This document shows positions 27,545-36,192 of a DNA stretch of 64,000 nucleotides, piece by piece. The DNA comes from Arcicella sp040387735 (GTDB taxonomy: Bacteria > Bacteroidota > Bacteroidia > Cytophagales > Spirosomataceae). Position numbers and translations under genes: made by a program. Below the pieces are notes generated by a model that had not been told where the DNA came from, ran no database searches, and was given only the letters and a program-made list of their open reading frames with translations. Position 1 is the first letter of the stretch; the number at the start of each line of letters is the position of its first letter. The stretch covers positions 5,310 through 69,309 of the forward strand of contig JAZKDE010000065.1 in assembly GCA_040387735.1 (NCBI GenBank), given 5' to 3'.

Positions 27545-28921
27545 ATGAAAATTCCTGTGTGTGCCATTTTTGACATTGGCAAAACAAATAAAAAGTTATT
27601 CTTTTTCAACGAAAACTACGAGATAGTTTTTGAGAAATCAATGCAATTTTCTGAAACCCAAGATGAAGACGGCGACGCTTGTGAAGATGTCGATTTGTTG
27701 AAATCTTGGGTTACTTCTTCATTTGAGGAGGTTTCAAAACTTGAAGAATACGAAATTAAAGCACTCAATTTCTCGACTTATGGGGCAAGTTTTGTGCATC
27801 TCAATTTAACAGGCGAAGTCATTTCTCCACTTTATAATTACTTAAAACCATATTCTGAAACGCTCCAAAAGCAGTTTTACGATACTTATGGTGGAGAATT
27901 ACGCTTTGCACAACAAACAGCTTCCCCAGTTTTGGGCAATCTAAATTCAGGCATGGTTTTATATCGTTTGAAATACGAAAAACCAGCTTTATTTGCTCAA
28001 ATTCACCATTCTTTGCATTTACCACAGTTTTTACATTTCCTTTTTACGGGCGAATATTTTAGCGATATTACCAGTATTGGTTGTCATACTAATTTGTGGA
28101 ATTTTGAAAAAAATCAATACCATGAATGGCTTGAAAAAGAAGCGATTTTGGAGAAATTAGCTCCTATTAATTTTCAAAATGAATCTTTTGTTACCTCTAC
28201 TTATCCATCACTCAGAATTGGAACAGGCTTGCATGATAGTTCTTCGGCATTAATTCCGTATTTAGAAACTTTCAAAGAACCTTTTGTTTTGATTTCTACG
28301 GGAACTTGGTGCATTAGCCTAAACCCATTCAATCATATTCCACTTACCACAGAGGAATTACAGTATGATTGTCTTGCCTATATGCAATACACAGGCAAAC
28401 CTGTAAAGGCTTCACGTTTGTTTGCAGGCAACGAACACGAGCAACAAACGAAGCGATTAGCAACGCATTTTCAGAAACCGAATGATTACTTTAAAACAGT
28501 AAAATATCAGGTTGAGCTTATTGAAAAATTACAACATGAAAATCTGAATACAGGAGAATCACTTAGAGGTGCGAGACGCCCCCCCATGCAAGAATCGTTG
28601 TTTGGGCAACGTGATTTGAGCGTTTTTGAAACTTACGAAGAAGCCTATCATCAATTGATTTTGGATATTGTTTCTCAACAATTGCTTTCAACAGAATTGG
28701 TTTTGCATAATGCCCCTGTCAATAAATTATTTGTGGATGGTGGTTTTGGAAAAAATGAAATTTTTATGAATTTGTTAGCCAAAGCTTTTCCCGAAATGGA
28801 AGTTTATGCGGCTTCTGTGGCTCAGGCTACGTCTTTGGGAGCAGCATTGTCGATTCATCAAGATTGGAACTTAACACCTTTACCGCAAAATCTTATTGAA
28901 TTGAAGCATTTTGTGGTGTAG
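27545..28921 (+). CDS. rhaB: Rhamnulokinase (FGGY family)
   Basis: The 458-residue FGGY carbohydrate kinase starts with the phosphate-1 loop FDIGKTNKKLFFFN and carries ISTGTWCISLNPFN for the second ATP contact and VDGGFGKNEIFMNLLAKAFP near the C terminus. It phosphorylates L-rhamnulose at C1, the substrate for the aldolase of the first gene. It closes the operon and is followed by two strong hairpins. No rhamnose transporter or regulator gene is seen next to it in this window. Confidence 0.93.
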   Translation: MKIPVCAIFDIGKTNKKLFFFNENYEIVFEKSMQFSETQDEDGDACEDVDLLKSWVTSSFEEVSKLEEYEIKALNFSTYGASFVHLNLTGEVISPLYNYLKPYSETLQKQFYDTYGGELRFAQQTASPVLGNLNSGMVLYRLKYEKPALFAQIHHSLHLPQFLHFLFTGEYFSDITSIGCHTNLWNFEKNQYHEWLEKEAILEKLAPINFQNESFVTSTYPSLRIGTGLHDSSSALIPYLETFKEPFVLISTGTWCISLNPFNHIPLTTEELQYDCLAYMQYTGKPVKASRLFAGNEHEQQTKRLATHFQKPNDYFKTVKYQVELIEKLQHENLNTGESLRGARRPPMQESLFGQRDLSVFETYEEAYHQLILDIVSQQLLSTELVLHNAPVNKLFVDGGFGKNEIFMNLLAKAFPEMEVYAASVAQATSLGAALSIHQDWNLTPLPQNLIELKHFVV

Positions 28922-28973
28922 AGTTAAAGCCTTAACGTTGTCAGGGTTCAAACCCGGACTAAGTTGAAACGAA

Positions 28974-29033
28974 AAGAACCCTAATTACAAAAGTTTATCA
29001 TTTAACTGATGAATTTCTGTAATTAGGGTTCTT
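28974..29033 (+). terminator. Terminator of rhamnose operon (16-bp perfect arms)
   Basis: Perfect 16-base arms (28974-28989 and 29018-29033, AAGAACCCTAATTACA and complement) with a 28-base loop, followed by CTTTTGT. It lies ~50 bases after rhaB. Confidence 0.75.
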
Positions 29034-29055
29034 CTTTTGTAGCGATTAAAATAAA

Positions 29056-29093
29056 AAAGTGATTAAACGAATTTGGGGGCGTTTAATCACTTT
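29056..29093. terminator. Second hairpin behind rhamnose operon (14-bp arms)
   Basis: Perfect 14-base arms (29056-29069 and 29080-29093, AAAGTGATTAAACG and complement) enclose a G-rich 10-base loop. It follows the first hairpin at once, suggesting a back-up terminator or an insulating element before the next gene. Confidence 0.6.
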
Positions 29094-29176
29094 GCTCTGT
29101 TAAATTCACAAGTCAATCACTAAATTTGTGAAATCGTTTACAAATTTAGTAGTAAATACTTACAAAACAAACTGAG

Positions 29177-29184
29177 TATATTTG
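29177..29184 (+). promoter_or_regulatory. Putative -7 promoter box TATATTTG
   Basis: Matches TAnnTTTG and ends ten bases before the ATG of the hydrolase gene, implying a very short leader. Confidence 0.45.
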
Positions 29185-29194
29185 CTCAAAAACT

Positions 29195-29746
29195 ATGTTC
29201 ATATTCAACTCAAAAATTCTTATCCTCCCTGGACTTGGTAATTCGAGTGAAAAACACTGGCAAACGGCTTGGGAATCACTATATCCATCATTTATTAGGG
29301 TTAATCAAGTCGATTGGGAAACGCCAGTTTGCGAAGATTGGATAAAAAATATTGAAGAAAAAATTCAAGAAATTGGTGCAGAAAACGTCATTTTGGTGGG
29401 ACATAGTTTGGCTTGTTCGACCATTGGCTATTGGGCAGAAAAATATAAAACACCCATCAAAGGAGCATTATTAGTTGCTCCAAGCGATACTGAAGCCGAT
29501 TCTTACCCAAGCGGCACAATAGGTTTTACGCCAATGCCAACCACCCCTCTACCCTTCAAAACTATCACGGTTACTTCAGATGACGATTTTTATGTTTCTC
29601 TTGAACGAGCAGCTTTTTTTGCCCAAAATTGGGACAGTAAATTAGTCGTTCTCAATAATTCAGGACATATTAACGGTGATTCAAATTTAGGGAATTGGGA
29701 TTTTGGTCTATCTTTGCTGAAGGAATTGGACGATTCCCGAAATTGA
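29195..29746 (+). CDS. RBBP9/YdeN-family alpha/beta hydrolase
   Basis: The 183-residue protein matches the small serine-hydrolase family RBBP9/YdeN: LILPGLGNSSEKHWQTAWES at the N terminus, the nucleophile elbow VGHSLAC, a typical PxDxE-like stretch (APSDTEADSYP), and the catalytic His in NNSGHINGDSNLGNW. It is cytosolic, with no signal peptide. The natural substrate is unknown in most members. It lies alone behind the rhamnose terminators and 60 bases before the flippase gene. Confidence 0.92.
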   Translation: MFIFNSKILILPGLGNSSEKHWQTAWESLYPSFIRVNQVDWETPVCEDWIKNIEEKIQEIGAENVILVGHSLACSTIGYWAEKYKTPIKGALLVAPSDTEADSYPSGTIGFTPMPTTPLPFKTITVTSDDDFYVSLERAAFFAQNWDSKLVVLNNSGHINGDSNLGNWDFGLSLLKELDDSRN

Positions 29747-29805
29747 ATATGATAGGTGATTAAACTCGTTCACCATTTACCTTTCACCGTGTACCGTAGA
29801 AAAAT

Positions 29806-31323
29806 ATGAGTGTTCTTAAAAAATTAGCCAGCGAAACCGCCTCTTACGGAATTAGTACCATTTTGGGTCGTTCTCTGAATTTCCTTTTGGTTTTTATACA
29901 CACAGCGGCTTTTATGCCTGGTGAATTAGGAATTAACGTTAAATTGTACAGTTACGTGGCCGTGGCTAACATCATTTATACCTACGGAATGGAAACGGCT
30001 TTCTTCCGTTTTGCTCCCGAAAATAAGGCAAAATACTACAATATTATTCAATCTGCTATCATCATCAGTAGCGTTATTTTTTCAGGAATCCTGATAATTT
30101 TCTCATCATCTATTGTTGGATATTTAGGTTATCCTAACAAAGAGACTTTTCTCATTTGGCTTGCTTTAATCATTGCAATTGATGCAATTACGGCGATTCC
30201 TTTTGCCCGTTTAAGACTCGAAAAGCAAACAAGAAGATTCGTTACAGCCAAGATTATCAACATCTTAATCAATGTTTCCCTAAATGTTTTCTTTTTGCTA
30301 ATTCTCAAAAAAATATCAGAAGGAGATTATTTAACATCGCTACAACCGCTTGCTAACAAATTGTATAATCCCAAGATTGGGGCGGGTTATATTTTCTTGG
30401 CAAACCTTATCGCTAACGCTACATTCTTCTACTTTTTACGTCCCGAATTTCGAGAGTTTAAATTTCAATTCGATAGAACCGAGTTCAGAAAACTTTGGGT
30501 TTATGCCTATCCAATCATGATTATGGTGATGGCGAGTACTTTCAATATGGTCTTTGACCGAATGTTATTAGAACGCCTTCTACCCGAAGGTTTTTATCCC
30601 AATCTAACTTCGCAAGAAGCCTTGGGTATTTACGGCAATGTTTACAAACTTTCTATATTTATGTCTTTGGCAACGCAAGCTTTTCGCTACGCCGCCGAAC
30701 CTTTTTTTCTTTCTAAAACGGACGATAAAAACTCTCCAGAAACGCTCGCAGAAGTTACCAAATGGTTTCTGATAACCTGCATTTTTATATGGTTGGGCGT
30801 TTGTTTAAACCTCGACTGGTTAAAGGTACTTTTCTTGCGTAGAGCCATTTATTGGGAGGGAATTATGGTCGTGCCAGTATTATTATTAGCTAATTTGTTT
30901 TTGGGCGTTTACTACAACATTTCAGTTTGGTTTAAACTCAATAAGAAAACCTATTTTGGTACCTTAATCACTTTCATTGGTTTAGCTATCACCATCATTT
31001 TTAACATCATACTCATTCCACGTATTGGTTATATGGGTTGTGCGATTGCATTTTTAATTTCCTGTTTTTCGATGACGGCACTTTGTTATTACTTCGGACA
31101 ACGGTATTATCCAGTACCTTACAAGATTATTTCGGCGGTCGGTTACATCATTTCGGCAGGGTTATTGATTTATTTTGCGATGCAGATTAAGTTAGATAAT
31201 CTCTGGTTATCAATTCCATATCACTTGCTATTATTGCTATTATATACCGCAGGTGTTGTAATTGTTGAGCGAAAGACTATTATTCCGTTGAGAATCAGAG
31301 ATAAATACCCCTTTTTAAAGTGA
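29806..31323 (+). CDS. Polysaccharide flippase-like membrane protein (Wzx/MATE type)
   Basis: The 505-residue protein has about 14 membrane helices and the N-terminal pattern of oligosaccharide flippases: KLASETASYGISTILGRSLN, GMETAFFRFAPE and a central YAYPIMIMVMASTFNMVFDRM. It probably moves lipid-linked sugars across the inner membrane for surface polysaccharide assembly. No glycosyltransferase genes are adjacent, so its substrate is not apparent. In Cytophagales such stand-alone members often sit near housekeeping genes. Confidence 0.88.
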   Translation: MSVLKKLASETASYGISTILGRSLNFLLVFIHTAAFMPGELGINVKLYSYVAVANIIYTYGMETAFFRFAPENKAKYYNIIQSAIIISSVIFSGILIIFSSSIVGYLGYPNKETFLIWLALIIAIDAITAIPFARLRLEKQTRRFVTAKIINILINVSLNVFFLLILKKISEGDYLTSLQPLANKLYNPKIGAGYIFLANLIANATFFYFLRPEFREFKFQFDRTEFRKLWVYAYPIMIMVMASTFNMVFDRMLLERLLPEGFYPNLTSQEALGIYGNVYKLSIFMSLATQAFRYAAEPFFLSKTDDKNSPETLAEVTKWFLITCIFIWLGVCLNLDWLKVLFLRRAIYWEGIMVVPVLLLANLFLGVYYNISVWFKLNKKTYFGTLITFIGLAITIIFNIILIPRIGYMGCAIAFLISCFSMTALCYYFGQRYYPVPYKIISAVGYIISAGLLIYFAMQIKLDNLWLSIPYHLLLLLLYTAGVVIVERKTIIPLRIRDKYPFLK

Positions 31324-31446
31324 AATGTCATTTTTTTTTGAGAAATTTGCGATAATACAACTATCAATTAAAAGTTATAAGTCAATCACTGGACTAACAA
31401 CCATAATAATAGATAGATGCTTTGTGATTCTTGATAACTGAATAAA

Positions 31447-31776
31447 ATGACTGAAACTCAAATATTTACTCGATTTAGCTCCTTAGAGAAAAAACTCAAA
31501 GGGTTGGTAGAGAACTATATTGAGGTAAAAAAACAACTTTTGGAAGCTAAAGAAGACAACGAATTACTGAGAATAAGTCTGAATGAAGCCCAAAAAGAAA
31601 ATCAAGAATTGCAGAAAAAATTAAACCAACAGATAAAAAACTTTAAAAAATCAGATAAATTCACTAAGATTGCAGTAAACAATCTAAAGAGTACAGGCAA
31701 TAATGCCGAATTGAAAGAAAAACTTGACGAATATATTTTAGAAATAGAAAAATGTATTTCTCAGCTTAGTAATTGA
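31447..31776 (+). CDS. Small coiled-coil protein upstream of zapA
   Basis: The 109-residue protein is almost entirely helical, with heptad-like spacing from ~10 to ~75 (EKKLKGLVENYIEVKKQLLE and following), rich in Lys, Glu and Gln. It lies 85 bases before zapA on the same strand, and small coiled-coil proteins are common at this place in Bacteroidota. A division-associated role, perhaps as a ZapB-like partner, is an inference from context. No enzyme motif is present. Confidence 0.75.
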   Translation: MTETQIFTRFSSLEKKLKGLVENYIEVKKQLLEAKEDNELLRISLNEAQKENQELQKKLNQQIKNFKKSDKFTKIAVNNLKSTGNNAELKEKLDEYILEIEKCISQLSN

Positions 31777-31861
31777 AAGTTAAATAGTTAAAACAGATTA
31801 AAGCTCTTTTTTATAATGCTTAAATTTAGATAACTTTTTATCCCTTTAACTCTAAAGAAAA

Positions 31862-32158
31862 ATGAACAAAAAAGTTTGCAATATCGTAGTTGGCACAGAG
31901 GCATTTAGTCCCTTGGCAGCGAATGAATTGGAAGAAGAAGTTGTTCGTAAATCAGCTAAGTTGATTAATGAGAAAATGCAACATTATCAAGCCACGCTTG
32001 GTATCAAAAGTACACAACGTCTTTTGGCATTGACAGCATTAGATTTTGTAATGAGTAACCTAAAATTTGACCTTCAACATAATGACCTTCAAGAATCAGT
32101 TTTTGATAAAGTCGTGGAATTAGAGAAAATGATAGATTTTATTACAGAGGAAAAATAA
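31862..32158 (+). CDS. zapA: Cell division protein ZapA
   Basis: The 98-residue protein has the ZapA N-terminal fold (CNIVVGTEAFSPLAANELEE) and a C-terminal helix able to form the antiparallel coiled coil; RLLALTALDFV in the middle matches the family. ZapA bundles FtsZ filaments at the division site. It is preceded by a coiled-coil protein and followed by ribonuclease Y after a long spacer, an order I believe is common in Bacteroidota. Confidence 0.88.
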   Translation: MNKKVCNIVVGTEAFSPLAANELEEEVVRKSAKLINEKMQHYQATLGIKSTQRLLALTALDFVMSNLKFDLQHNDLQESVFDKVVELEKMIDFITEEK

Positions 32159-32648
32159 TAGTCTCATTCGTCATCAATAATACATTAATCGTAAAATACA
32201 TTTATTTTAAATCCTTACCTGTTACAATATCCTTGCTTTAACCGATTTAAAATGATGTATTAACCTTTGCTCAAAGCATTAAACGATTATATTTTTAATT
32301 AAAAGACATAAACTAAGTAATTACATTTTACCCGTAAATACTTAATATTTGAAATTCGTTCAGGAATATGAACTAACTGATTAAGACAATTTTTGGAGAT
32401 TAATTGCCCAAAATATTACCACAAAGCGTCTGATTATTTAAACTTTGACTCTATAAAATTTATGTTCACGAAGATAAATTATTATATTTTCAAATCGTCA
32501 AATTCCCTATTTTCAAATCATTAAATCTTCAATTAAGAACCTCCTTTCAATTAAGCATTTGTCTGTTTTAGTTTCATTTTTCACTCAATTAGCTTCGCAT
32601 TGCGTCATTGATTACGCACGAAGAAATTAACTAAAACGATATAAAATA
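32159..32648. other. Long non-coding spacer between zapA and rny
   Basis: About 490 bases without an ORF or strong terminator. It is AT-rich with scattered short repeats (ATTAAA, TTCAAATC). In many bacteria 6S RNA lies next to zapA, so an RNA gene here is possible, but I could not draw the 6S fold with confidence. No tRNA-like cloverleaf was recognised. Confidence 0.35.
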
Positions 32649-34247
32649 ATGTTAACTCCCATCATTGCCGCAGTTGTTTCCCTGATAGCAGGGCTATTTG
32701 TTGGTAAGGCTGTATTCGCAAAAAATACCCAAAAACTCGAAGAAGAAGCCACTGCGAAAGCCGCAGATATTGTAAAAACTGCCGAATTTCAAGCAGAAAA
32801 TATTAAGAAAGACCGTATTCTGGAAGCCAAAGAAAAATTCTTAAAACTCCGTTCTGAGTTTGAAGATGACTCGAATAGAAAGAAACAAATTTTGATTCAG
32901 AATGAACAAAAATTGAAAGAGCGTGAGCGTCAGATTCAACAATCTATGGATCAGACAAAACAGACAATGGAGCAAACTAAACGTCTGGAAGCGGATTTAG
33001 CTTCACAAAAACAGTCGTTAACCTCAAAGGAAGATAACTTAAGAAAGAAAACAGAGGAAGCGGAAAAGAAACAACTTCAAGCCGAAGAAATGTTGGCTTC
33101 ACAGGTAGCACAATTAGAAAAAATTGCGGGGCTTTCTGCGGCTGATGCTCGTCAACAATTGATTGATGCTCTCCGTGGTGAAGCCGAAACAAAGGCTTCG
33201 TCAATGATTAAAAATGCGATTGAAGAAGCTAAATTAACGGCGACTAAAGAAGCTAAAAAAGTGGTTATTGAGACGATTCAACGTACCGCTGCCGAAAATG
33301 CTATTGAAAACTGTGTATCGGTTTTCAACATTGAATCGGATGATGTAAAAGGAAAAATTATTGGTCGTGAAGGACGTAATATTCGGGCATTAGAAGCCGC
33401 AACAGGCGTAGAATTTATCGTAGATGACACACCCGAAGCGATTATTATTTCAGGTTTTGACCCAGTTCGTCGTGAAATTGCTCGTTTGTCGCTTCATCGT
33501 TTAGTACAAGATGGACGTATTCACCCCGCTCGTATTGAAGAAGTTGTGGCCAAGACGAAGAAAAATATTGACGAAGAAATTGTTGAGATTGGCGAACGTA
33601 CTGTCATTGATTTAGGAATTCATGGTTTACATCCTGAGTTAATCAAAATGATTGGTAGAATGCGTTTCCGTTCTTCTTACGGACAAAACCTTTTGCAACA
33701 CTCAAGAGAAGTGGCAAAACTTTGTGCAACGATGGCGGCAGAGTTAGGATTAAATGCCAAATTGGCAAAACGTGCGGGTCTTTTACACGATATTGGAAAA
33801 GTTTGGCACGAAGAAGCAGAACTACCACACGCTATTTTGGGAATGCAATTAGCAGAAAAATATAAAGAAAATGCCGAGGTTTGTAATGCTATTGGAGCTC
33901 ACCACGACGAGATTGAAATGACTTCGATGATTTCACCAATTATTCAGGTTTGTGATGCTATTTCGGGTTCTCGCCCAGGAGCAAGACGAGAAATGATGGA
34001 ATCTTATATGCGTCGTTTGAAAGAATTGGAAGAATTAGCGGTAAGTTTCAGCGGTGTTCAAAAATGTTATGCCATCCAAGCGGGGCGTGAATTACGTGTT
34101 TTAGTAGATGCCGAAAACGTTTCGGATGAAAGAGCGAGCATGATTTCTTACGATATTTCACAAAAAATCGAGAAAGAAATGCAGTATCCTGGACAAATTA
34201 AAGTAACGGTAATTCGTGAAATGCGTGCAGTAAATTATGCAAAATAG
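32649..34247 (+). CDS. rny: Ribonuclease Y
   Basis: The 532-residue endoribonuclease has an N-terminal membrane helix (~3-20), a long coiled coil (~28-160), a KH domain (~225-285; VKGKIIGREGRNIRALEAAT) and an HD domain with the metal-binding pair HD in AGLLHDIGKVWHEE. It ends with the conserved family tail IKVTVIREMRAVNYAK. It is anchored to the inner membrane and initiates mRNA decay. All domains are intact and length is typical. A strong hairpin follows 15 bases after the stop. Confidence 0.97.
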   Translation: MLTPIIAAVVSLIAGLFVGKAVFAKNTQKLEEEATAKAADIVKTAEFQAENIKKDRILEAKEKFLKLRSEFEDDSNRKKQILIQNEQKLKERERQIQQSMDQTKQTMEQTKRLEADLASQKQSLTSKEDNLRKKTEEAEKKQLQAEEMLASQVAQLEKIAGLSAADARQQLIDALRGEAETKASSMIKNAIEEAKLTATKEAKKVVIETIQRTAAENAIENCVSVFNIESDDVKGKIIGREGRNIRALEAATGVEFIVDDTPEAIIISGFDPVRREIARLSLHRLVQDGRIHPARIEEVVAKTKKNIDEEIVEIGERTVIDLGIHGLHPELIKMIGRMRFRSSYGQNLLQHSREVAKLCATMAAELGLNAKLAKRAGLLHDIGKVWHEEAELPHAILGMQLAEKYKENAEVCNAIGAHHDEIEMTSMISPIIQVCDAISGSRPGARREMMESYMRRLKELEELAVSFSGVQKCYAIQAGRELRVLVDAENVSDERASMISYDISQKIEKEMQYPGQIKVTVIREMRAVNYAK

Positions 34248-34261
34248 GTTTTAAGGCATAG

Positions 34262-34308
34262 AATAAACAATGAAGACTCCGCTAAAAGCGGAGTCTTCAT
34301 TGTTTATT
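34262..34308. terminator. Bidirectional terminator with 21-bp perfect stem
   Basis: Arms 34262-34282 and 34288-34308 are perfectly complementary over 21 bases around the loop TAAAA, with a GC-rich centre (GACTCCGC) and AT-rich base. It lies between converging genes, and the right arm overlaps the stop codon of the leftward gene. Confidence 0.93.
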
Positions 34309-35392
34309 AGCTAATCATCAAATTACAACCTCGAATATCAGAATTATCAAATCGTCCAAGAATTCTAAACTTTGGAAATGTTGAATTACTGATAACTGAT
34401 AACTGATTAACGGACTCCCACGCTCCCAAATCTTTGGTTTCAATAAACGAACATGAATCTACATTGGCGAGGTCAATCACATTTATTCCACCCGTTCTTG
34501 AATTAGAAATATAACAAAAAGGGTCATTTACATCTCTCAATAAAATTTTCATGGATACTGGCAATTCAAAAATGCCTTCGCCATCTGAATATCCTTGCGA
34601 AAGTAATTCGGTCATTCCATATTCTGAATGAATCGTTTTGACGTGAAAGGCATTCGTCAAAATCTCGTGAACTTCTTCTCGAAGCAATTCTTTTCTTCGC
34701 CCTTTCATCCCCCCCGTTTCCATAACAATCAAATCATTTTGGTCTTTCAAAAAAGATAAATCTATCCCCGATTCGGCAAAATCTAACAGTCCAAAAGTTA
34801 CCCCAATTAGTAAGATTTTAGGGCGTAGGATTTGCGGAGAAGATTGAAAATTTAAATCATTTTCTCCATTATCCAGCTTCCCATCTCCTTTCAAGGCTTT
34901 TGCCAATCCTTCCAAATCATTCAAAAAGAAACCAGAATCTGGAGAGCCACTTTTACGAATAAAATGCTCAACCATATAAACCAGCGACGAATTTGTTCTT
35001 TCTAAATAAGAAGGTAAAAGAGCAAAAATCTTAAAATTAGAGAGTTTTCCGTAAAATTTCTCAAAAATCTGTTCCGCAATTTCTAAATAAAAATCAGGGT
35101 CTTCAACGTGATGTTGAGAAGTATTTTGTCCAGTTGTACCACTACTTTCAAAGGTAACTTTAGCCTTATTTTTTCCTGATACAACGGTCTGGGTTTTAAA
35201 AAACTCAATCGGTAAAAAAGGAATTTGCTCAACACTCAGCACCTTATCTGCCTCAATATTAAGGCATTGCAAGTAATTTTGATAAACCGCATTATTTATT
35301 GACTGGTACCGAAAAATTTCTAATGCCAACGAATCGAAGCCATCGGGGGTAAGTTCTAAAACTTTTTGTTTGAGTATCTGAGTTTGTTGCAT
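34307..35392 (-). CDS. LuxE/acyl-protein-synthetase-like enzyme
   Basis: The ~361-residue protein resembles the LuxE acyl-protein synthetase family, members of the adenylate-forming enzymes. FESSGTTGQNTSQHH (~90-105) is the nucleotide-binding loop, VMETGGMKGRRKELLREEV and HSEYGMTELLSQGY (~220-265) the later motifs. It probably activates a carboxylate with ATP, but the acyl substrate is unknown. I prefer the ATG at 35392, ten codons inside the longest frame (35422), because LuxE-like proteins begin close to this helix; a TAnnTTTG-like box at 35438-35445 allows either. Short ACTGATAA tandem repeats lie inside the coding region (34388-34409). Confidence 0.85.
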   Translation of the reverse strand: MQQTQILKQKVLELTPDGFDSLALEIFRYQSINNAVYQNYLQCLNIEADKVLSVEQIPFLPIEFFKTQTVVSGKNKAKVTFESSGTTGQNTSQHHVEDPDFYLEIAEQIFEKFYGKLSNFKIFALLPSYLERTNSSLVYMVEHFIRKSGSPDSGFFLNDLEGLAKALKGDGKLDNGENDLNFQSSPQILRPKILLIGVTFGLLDFAESGIDLSFLKDQNDLIVMETGGMKGRRKELLREEVHEILTNAFHVKTIHSEYGMTELLSQGYSDGEGIFELPVSMKILLRDVNDPFCYISNSRTGGINVIDLANVDSCSFIETKDLGAWESVNQLSVISNSTFPKFRILGRFDNSDIRGCNLMIS

Positions 35393-35510
35393 GAATTTGG
35401 TTGAATGATTTAGGAAAATCATTCTGTATTAATTCTACAAAATTACGCCAAATCATTAACTTTACGATATTTTAAAGCAACAACCAATCGCCCTGTTTCG
35501 TTTAGCATAT

Positions 35511-36056
35511 ATGAAAAGTAAAATTTTATACGTAACCTGCCTCTCCATATTTGTCCTCGCTTGTACTGGCGAACCTGATTTTAGCTTTACGCCCGAAATT
35601 GGGTTTAACAGCATTCAAGTTCTCACCACGGAATCGGAGGGTTTATTAGGAATCTCTAAAAAAGATTCAGTCGTAATGACCGTTGATTTTAAAGATGGGG
35701 ACGGAGATTTAGGCTTTACTCCCGAAGAATTGGCTAAACTCAAAAAAACAACAGGTGATAGTTTACAAACTTTCGTAGTTGACATTTACGTATCTAAAAA
35801 CGGAAAATTTGTTAAGAGTAATCCCAAAGAAAAATTTGGTGGCAATGTCCCTATTCACTTTAAACAAGGCTCAAAGCCAGGTCCAATTGAAGGAACAATT
35901 GATTATTCTGCCGTATTTGAATACAACGTTTTCCAAGGAATTCCATACCTCACTGGCAAACGTGATACGGTAAAATTTGCCATTCAGATTAAAGACCGTG
36001 CCTTAAACGTAAGCAATAAAGTAGAAACAACACCGATTATTATTTACGCAAAATAA
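35511..36056 (+). CDS. Conserved lipoprotein of unknown function
   Basis: The 181-residue protein has a lipoprotein signal with lipobox VLAC followed by TGEPDFSFTPEIGF. The rest is beta-rich with repeated charged turns (DFKDGDGDLGFTPEEL) and ends in KVETTPIIIYAK. DGDGDLGF is a frequent motif in Bacteroidota surface or periplasmic lipoproteins and may bind calcium. No enzyme domain is visible. It is a single gene between divergent LuxE-like and rightward sensor genes. Confidence 0.78.
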   Translation: MKSKILYVTCLSIFVLACTGEPDFSFTPEIGFNSIQVLTTESEGLLGISKKDSVVMTVDFKDGDGDLGFTPEELAKLKKTTGDSLQTFVVDIYVSKNGKFVKSNPKEKFGGNVPIHFKQGSKPGPIEGTIDYSAVFEYNVFQGIPYLTGKRDTVKFAIQIKDRALNVSNKVETTPIIIYAK

Positions 36057-36192
36057 AGACAGCGACTGCTGCACTTTTAAAATATACCACTTACGAAATA
36101 ACCAGCGTCTAACACGTTGGTTTTTTTGTTTATTTCAAAATAAAAACTACATTTGACGACCTATAAGATCATCTCTAATCTTTTTTATACTA

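Noticed and set aside
31428..31446. ACTGA/TGATAA words near the coiled-coil gene start as a repeat element
   Set aside because: Too short to separate from chance.
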